DNA from: Burkholderia sp. PAMC 26561
GTDB lineage: Bacteria; Pseudomonadota; Gammaproteobacteria; Burkholderiales; Burkholderiaceae
Assembly (NCBI RefSeq): GCF_001557535.2
Contig: NZ_CP014306.1
Location: 434,001-498,000, forward strand
Length of the DNA stretch: 64,000 bases
Direction of reading: 5' to 3'
Both the position numbers and the translations under genes were made by a program. Below, piece by piece: positions 62,917-64,000 of the stretch (position 1 is its first letter; each line of letters starts with the position of its first letter). A model generated the notes under the pieces. That model was given only the letters and a program-made list of their open reading frames with translations, was not told the DNA's origin and searched no databases.

Positions 62917-64000
62917 TTCTAGTCACACAGTCGTGGTGAAAATTCATGCGATGTCGTGAGCGCAGATCAACGGAAGATAACGTCGCAAACGCAAACTGCG
63001 CAAGCGGCGCATTGTTGATCACGCTGGTGCTTTGATTGCTGTGAATCGCGTCTAGGCGAGGCGCATGTCATGGAGATAGAGTCGAAGCCGTGAACGAGTC
63101 GGGCTCGACACGGATTACAGTGTGTTTCGCTCACCTAGCCCCTTCCTGCTTGCCCGGTGCCCGGCCTGTTACTTCCGGGCATAGAGCGTTCCAGGCATAG
63201 AGCACAAGCGCATCATACTGCTACACCAACGACGAAGAGTCGCTCCCCTCACCCGAGCCCTATAGTTGCGGTTGGACGATGCTCGCCGTGCTCATTACAG
63301 GGACACCGGCAGGCATCGCTCAACGAACCTGTTCTGCGCTCGGTGACCGGCATGCGACGCAAGTCACGCCGCCGATCAGCTCTTGCGATCAGCTCTTGTC
63401 CAGCGATCGCGCTTGGTGTGAACCGTTTGAGTCGATGATCGTAAGTTCGCGAAATGAAATTCGCTACTGTCGAAGGATGTGACACCTTGCCCCCACAGCT
63501 TACGTAAAGCGGTCCACGCCAGCCGCGCGCGGGAACTATGCGAATTGGAGGCAGCGCGATTCAAACGCGGCAGAGGGAGATTTGGCAACTGTTCCGTCAG
63601 ATTGCCAATGGTCTCGGGCGCCGCTCTGATTAGCCTGTGGGGCACGCAAAACCGGGGAAACCGGTGAAACCGGCGCAACGCGCGCTGCGATCACGCTCAG
63701 GCACATCCAACAAATGTTCGTCACAGATACAGCCACACGACCTAAGCAGTTGCGCGTCGTCTTGCGCGCGTCCCACACCGTTGACAAGTTCTTGTTTCCA
63801 AAGACGTCCCCGTTTAGTTAATCCCGCTTTCTCGGCGCACCCTCACGTCGATGATGGGGCTGCGCTAGTCGCCACCATTGCAGCGTTACGTCTGATGAAT
63901 GTGGGGTGACGCACGGAACCGTCCCGTGTCACCCGCTTAAAGTAGCTCCATGCTGAATTTGCTAGCACCCGCGCTTTCTTTGTGCGTCTCGCGTCCTCTC
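62917..64000. other. Right-end region with no recognised gene
   Basis: Over 1 kb where I find no family motif on either strand. The longest frames (about 100 codons at 63376-63678 minus and 93 codons at 63157-63438 plus) overlap each other and have proline/arginine-rich shadow composition. It may be regulatory DNA for genes beyond the window or decayed sequence. Confidence 0.4.

Noticed and set aside
63157..63909. Overlapping frames of 62-100 codons on both strands near the right edge
   Set aside because: They overlap each other, lack motifs and have shadow-like Pro/Arg-rich composition.

Overview
The window is GC-rich DNA whose gene content points to a Burkholderiaceae genome (Burkholderia, Paraburkholderia or Caballeronia). 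The main reasons are a complete cepacian-type exopolysaccharide cluster in bceA-bceK order, a beta-proteobacterial sigma-28 promoter in front of flagellin, and the style of the two-component and autotransporter genes. Identifications rest on motif recognition only; no database search was run.

Layout. (1) 0.26-15.2 kb: exopolysaccharide cluster. bceB to bceK run on the minus strand as one tightly packed operon (priming transferase, UDP-glucose dehydrogenase, phosphatase, export lipoprotein, tyrosine kinase, four glycosyltransferases and a polymerase). bceA is divergent on the plus strand and ends in a perfect 15-bp hairpin. A transposase-domain fusion protein and a GT9-like glycosyltransferase follow, then about 1 kb of AT-rich DNA. 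(2) 18.8-23.2 kb: a decayed block holding broken ABC amino-acid ATPase, argininosuccinate-lyase-like and permease genes, an intact sulfite-oxidase-like gene and a ClC channel fragment. (3) 24.2-25.1 kb: an ORF-less group II intron with a textbook domain V. (4) 25.2-42.2 kb: a signalling island with three histidine kinases and two single receivers. One kinase is split by a 10-kb nest of mobile elements: IS21 in the kinase; a recombinase-in-trio (RIT) element plus an IS91-like unit in istA; IS3 in the third RIT recombinase. Target duplications are visible at the IS21, IS3 and istA boundaries, and removing one copy of each restores the host frame exactly. The second receiver has a one-base frameshift. 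(5) 42.8-51.6 kb: broken IS110, fliC-fliD-fliT, an flhD homologue without flhC nearby, several small unknown genes and a lone CheB-type methylesterase. (6) 51.8-57.3 kb: a large autotransporter with six near-identical 327-bp repeats. (7) 57.7-62.9 kb: an IS66 remnant, then a small catabolic set (Fe-dependent alcohol dehydrogenase, MFS transporter, class II aldolase, LysR regulator), with a 14-bp tandem repeat between regulator and operon. The last kilobase shows no recognisable gene.

Functionally, the left part makes and exports a surface polysaccharide. The middle is a sensory and motility region heavily reworked by mobile DNA. The right part is surface adhesion plus small-molecule catabolism.
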